Under the pieces are notes generated by a model. It was given only the letters and a program-made list of their open reading frames with translations. It did not search any database and had not been told where the DNA came from. A stretch of 64,000 nucleotides of DNA from Cyrtodaria siliqua (lineage: Eukaryota > Mollusca > Bivalvia > Adapedonta > Hiatellidae). The translations under genes and the position numbers were made by a program. Shown here piece after piece: positions 60,101 through 64,000 of the stretch; positions within the stretch are counted from its first letter, which is position 1; every line of letters starts with the position of its first letter. The DNA is taken from positions 485,294 through 549,293 of the forward strand of contig JAWPHD010000238.1 in NCBI GenBank assembly GCA_037043455.1. The letters run 5' to 3'.

Positions 60101-60928
60101 TTGTATATTATCTAGATTAATATCTTTACATAATATATTAAAAAGATCCCAGTCTGCCTTATTGAAATTGAACTTGTTTTGATTGTAACTTTCTTGATTA
60201 ATTTTAGAAGAACTTAGTTGTAATTGACATATGTATAGGAAAATGGTCAGAACCCCAGTTATCCGGTAATACTGTCCAGTTTGTTTTTTGTGCTAAAGAT
60301 CTAGAATTAACTGAGAGATCAATGCAAGTAAGGTTACCATTGTGTGTATCAAGACGTGTGGGGGAGCCGTCATTCAGGAGGACTAGATCGAACTCGTCCC
60401 AACCATTTGACTATTGCTTTTCCTTGTTTTGTATTTTTTTCCGAGCCCCATGCAAAGTGATGGGCGTTAAAATCGCCTGAAAGAAGAATATTCTTTACCT
60501 CTTAAAGGTAGAATAACATCGTATATTGTTTTAAGAGATTGGTAGTCACAATAACGTGCGTTTAAATTCGACAGAATAAAAGTAAAATCTTGAAAGGAGA
60601 TTTTAAACTAAGTGTACTTCAATGGCTATAAAACCATCTGTATCTTTCGGATCTAAAATTTCAATCTTTTCATAATTAATATAATTTTTGAAGTAGACGG
60701 CCAACCCTCCACACGTATTGGTATCACTTGCTCTGTTATTATCATAAAATTTAAAATTCATGCTTAAAACCGGGAATAGATTTGAATGTCTTTTTATTAA
60801 ATTTTGTTTCCTGAATACAAAGAATATCAACTTCATGATTAAGGTCCAGGAATACTTTAATCTCAGAGTGCTTTATATATGGGTTAAGCCTCCGGCATTA
60901 AAAGATATAATATTCACAGAGATTTTAT
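57127..60928 (-). pseudogene. LINE ORF2: endonuclease, reverse transcriptase, RNase H (I/Nimb-like), decayed
   Basis: The order on the minus strand is complete. Endonuclease: ISFNAGG at about 60900, LCIQETKFN, and the catalytic GDFNAHHFAWGS near 60450. Linker: PWWNSECKAAVKNRKYLL at 59830-60000. Reverse transcriptase: KNSAVGPDKLSYQLF, FRPISLTS, FQSGFRKGRSTQDQL, FLDLQAAFD, RGIPQGSIISPLLFN, and FADD near 58845. RNase H: KIYTDGSKDP near 57960, FTAELVAI and WCPAHVGIVGN. The C-terminal tail is RLRMGYNLSP...CPNCLVHFTTEHYLLDC. Frameshifts and stops split it into about ten frames. RT followed by RNase H suggests the I/Nimb group, as for 26286-28179, but the two sequences differ strongly. Confidence 0.88.
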
Positions 60929-63264
60929 TCACTTTGAAAAGAAATTATTTATATACTTTTTAAGATTTGAATTGTGTCGTTTAGTTGCCACCGAGGAAGA
61001 AGTTAGTTTACGTGGAGTTTTAGTTCCTTTAAGGGTTCCTTTAGTTTTCCTCTGTGTTTTCTTTATGTTTATCTTGCTATTATTTTTGCTAGTAAAACTG
61101 TGTGGCTTATGCTTATTCAATAGCAGATTTTTTGGAGGAAGTATGGGGCCAGGAGGGGGTGGGGTGTCCAATGTATTATGGGTGTGGGGAGGGAGGTTGG
61201 TCAATACATCTAGGACCCACTATGCCCTTAAGGATCTCCCTATGTATGTGATTGATTACTATGGGTCAGTAGGTCTAGATTTTTCGTTTATCAATCTAAT
61301 CGTTAATTTTGTAAGTATTTCAATGTTGGTAATTATAGGAATAGAATTGTTTAGTACTTGGACTTTTACTGGGGTGGTTTGAGACGAGTTATCGTAAAAT
61401 ATAGGTGTGTTTTTAATCGGGGTACTAATAGTCGGAGTTTCATCGATCCCCCACCAGATCTAGTATCGAAATATGTTCTACAGCTTTTTGCCGTTGTTGA
61501 TGAGAAGCTGAAGGAGTTATCTATAGTTAAAATTGATGTATTTTGGGTTACATTGAACATGCTGCAGTCGCTAATAGTTTTTGAATTGCCCAATGAATAA
61601 TCAGAAGAGTTTGATGTAAATTGTTTAATTTTTTCGCTCCGGGGTGTTAGATGGAGTAATCAACTTTTGTTTTTTGAGACCTTGGTGGGATTTCGATTTG
61701 ATTCCGCGATTGGCTATTAAGGGAGATAGATTGTTCGGTTATTATTGTTTCGTCTATAATTAAAATAGGGGATGTAATAGAGGAAGTACTAAAGGGTATC
61801 AATGGGGTCTGTGGGATTAAAATAAGAGGGCGGGAGCACTTTGCTTATTTAGTCTGTGAGATATGCCCCCCTTGTTTTCTATAGAATTTATTGTCTTGAT
61901 ATGAAGACTGAGTAATGTCTAGTTTATGGGAGGGGCGTTGATCCACAGTAGACGTATTCCCGTTATTTTTAAGAGAAGCCAATTTTTAATGTTGTTATGG
62001 GGGGAGTGGTAAGTTTACTAGTGGGAATGTGGCTCTTAATATCAATAGTTTTGACAACTATGTCAGCATATGTAAGTCGGGATTTAACCGGCGACTTAGG
62101 GTCAAAGTTTCCGTTGGAGACTGGTGGGGTGGGCGGGTATTTCAAGTAGGGCCCCCTCACTTATTATTTATAGGCTTAACCGTGGGTGTTGATAAAAAAG
62201 GAAGCAGAAATATCTTTATGTGGGGAGGGAGGGGAGGGGCGGTGGGTGTCCATGTCCCAACTCGGGTTCTGTAAGTTTTGAGACCATGTAGATATGATCT
62301 CAGGACCATCCTGTTTTGCTTCTATTGGGCGATCCTCGTGTTTTATGGTTTGGGGACCCACTCATCATGACCAGAGGCTGCGGCCTTAATTGGGGGCTGG
62401 ATAATAGTCAACCCTTGGCTTTTATTGGCTTTTGATTTGCCATATATTGCAATGGCTATAGTCCATGAGGTTCTGTTCCTCTTGGCTATCTTTGTGATCT
62501 CAATAGCTGAGATATATATGGAGCAGCCCCTGAATCTTGTCAAGTATTCCCCCACCACAGTTAACACACACATGTTAACACGGCGGAGGTACAATCCCTA
62601 GTATGGTGGGACTCTGGGCACATTTGGCGCAGGCTACAGTGCCCTGCACATTTGTCGTATTTGTGCCCAAATACCTGACATTTAAAACAACGGATCGGAG
62701 GGGACACGAACTCCTCAACCTCAAAGGCAGTAAATGTCCTATGTATTTTGAGGAGTCTCGGGAGCGAGTCCCCGCCAACAACAACATTGACAGCTCCTGT
62801 CTGCCTGCCAAACTTATTAAGAAGGACCGAGAGAGTATATTGGGGACGTTATCATGTTCGTCCACCAATTCCTGTTTCAGTTACGATAGATCTGTGTCCA
62901 CCGGAACATTATGTATTACTCCCTCTCTGGTTATGGTGACAGGCGTGATCATATGGATCTCCAAGTCATCGAAGTAGATGGGGCTTGATTTAAAAATCAA
63001 GCTCTTGGCTTCCGATGACTTGGCTTCTATAAGAAGATCCCCAGATTTTAGTGGGATGACCCTGTTGATTTTTTTAGGAGAATTTAGAGGAGATTATAGA
63101 AGATAATCTCACTATGGGGATAGCTTTAGTAAGCTTAATGTCCCCTTTGGCCCTGAAATAAAACCTATGCTGCCAACCCACGTAAGTTATGGGTAATGCT
63201 GGTGGTTGTCGTGGGCGGAGGCCGCGCTCCCAAGCTCTGCAGAAAAATTCTTAAAAGTAGACAT
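60929..63264 (-). pseudogene. LINE ORF1 (gag-like, CCHC zinc knuckles)
   Basis: It lies directly upstream of ORF2 on the same strand. A possible start is ATG at 63264 (MSTFKNFSAELGS). Next is VGWQHRFYFRAKGDIKLTK, then a zinc-knuckle block near 62590-62720 whose first knuckle CFKCQVFGHKYDKC fits CX2CX4HX4C. Weaker second and third Cys groups follow. The C-terminal half is proline- and lysine-rich (62,000-60,930) and ends NLKKYINNFFSK. Several frameshifts are present. ORF1 binds the element RNA in this group of LINEs. Confidence 0.78.
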
Positions 63265-64000
63265 GTTAACTTGGAATATTCTATTTCTAACACTATATCA
63301 ACACTATATTTAAGAAGGTATATATAATTAAGAAATAAGATGTCAACGTGTCGCAGTTAATCGTCAGACTACTAACTAGAAATTAACACTATATGTGTAC
63401 AATGTACAAAATAATTGCACTTTTGAAAAGGAAAACATATAAGTATGACACTGTACTTCTGACCTAAATCATTACGATATATATTAAAAATGAATCGACC
63501 AGGGGTGGTCCCTCATTGGACGAAAAAGCGATACAACAACCGACAACAACATGGGGAAGTGTACGTTTTCAAATACTATCACATCTCAGTTATAAAAACT
63601 ATTTTTTATAATATATTTTTTTAGTATAAAACTCATACTGAGTATACAATAATTGATAATATAGAAAAACTGGGGAAGTAGTTAATAATTGTTTTGAGAT
63701 TATTTTTGTAAAAGCTGGGCGCATGCGCATCAAATCTAAGTTTTACTTCCTTTTCATCGGTCCGCCATTCTTGGAAGGTACGACATAGTGTAACATGCAG
63801 ATTAAAATTCGTATAAAACATGTCTCACAGCTTGCCAAATCGTGTCACAATCCCGTCAAAACCTTCAACAGAACTACCGTTATAGACAATGAACCTAACT
63901 TGCATGTTTATACTACCATTTTATAAGAATTAGTGAAATTTTATACCACGTGGTTGATGACCTGAGTTCTGTCGTGTATTTTCGTGCTGATATTTTATAG
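63265..64000. other. Right edge, possible promoter region
   Basis: AT-rich up to 63700, then a short GC-richer patch. It contains GCGCATGCGCA at 63718-63728, a perfect match to the NRF1 site core. CCGCCATTCTTGG at about 63762 is a reversed AAGAATGGCGG, close to the YY1 site. Such motifs mark many metazoan promoters. A short frame MSHSLPNRV... starts at 63821 but stops after about 20 codons unless spliced. Confidence 0.3.

Noticed and set aside
61358..61600. Plus-strand frames at 60972-61600
   Set aside because: They are antisense to LINE ORF1, whose zinc-knuckle and ORF2 context give the real strand.

Overview
The window is nuclear DNA of an animal: AT-rich, gene-poor and dominated by transposable elements and tandem repeats. 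It holds a spliced ZW10 gene, a P4HTM-type prolyl hydroxylase and many decayed non-LTR retrotransposons. The dense non-autonomous DNA transposons and dispersed repeats ending in GACGGACGGACG resemble bivalve mollusc genomes. That assignment is from memory and is an inference.

Three host protein genes are supported. (1) Positions 363-10156, minus strand: ZW10, the kinetochore and vesicle-tethering protein. Six coding exons were joined by splice signals and reading phase, including a 37-nt first exon that sits 5.6 kb upstream of exon 2. The last quarter of the protein lies beyond the left edge. (2) 22627-23937, plus strand: a single-coding-exon transmembrane prolyl-4-hydroxylase-like 2-oxoglutarate dioxygenase of 436 aa with an intact active site. 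(3) 33335-34180, minus strand: an intact, unrecognised 281-aa basic protein with repeated RP-x-(S/T) motifs.

Layout. 1-10.2 kb: ZW10, with five inverted-repeat elements and one tandem array in its introns. 11.1-13.6 kb: a 2.4-kb Mutator-like element with about 250-bp terminal inverted repeats. 14-21 kb: LINE fragments on both strands, two minisatellites and a TTAA-flanked MITE. 22-24 kb: the hydroxylase gene. 25.3-28.2 kb: two neighbouring copies of one RNase H-bearing LINE. 28-33 kb: MITEs and a 43-bp minisatellite. 33.3-34.2 kb: the unknown gene. 36.08-42.60 kb: a 6.5-kb fold-back element. 44.6-49.4 kb: a 4.8-kb element with 125-bp inverted ends and a TTA duplication. 49.8-51.3 kb: a tandem repeat array. 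53-55.5 kb: LINE and SINE remnants. 57.1-63.3 kb: a nearly complete but decayed LINE with gag-like ORF1 and EN-RT-RNase H ORF2.

The most unusual object is the fold-back element. Its arms are built of CAGTAG/CTACTG hexamers in both orientations. They enclose an array of about 179-bp monomers of three alternating types, and the array reverses orientation once at about 40050. The whole is bounded by inverted termini and a 9-bp target-site duplication. I recognised no transposase in it. The three host genes show no functional link to one another. All coordinates and alignments were made by eye.
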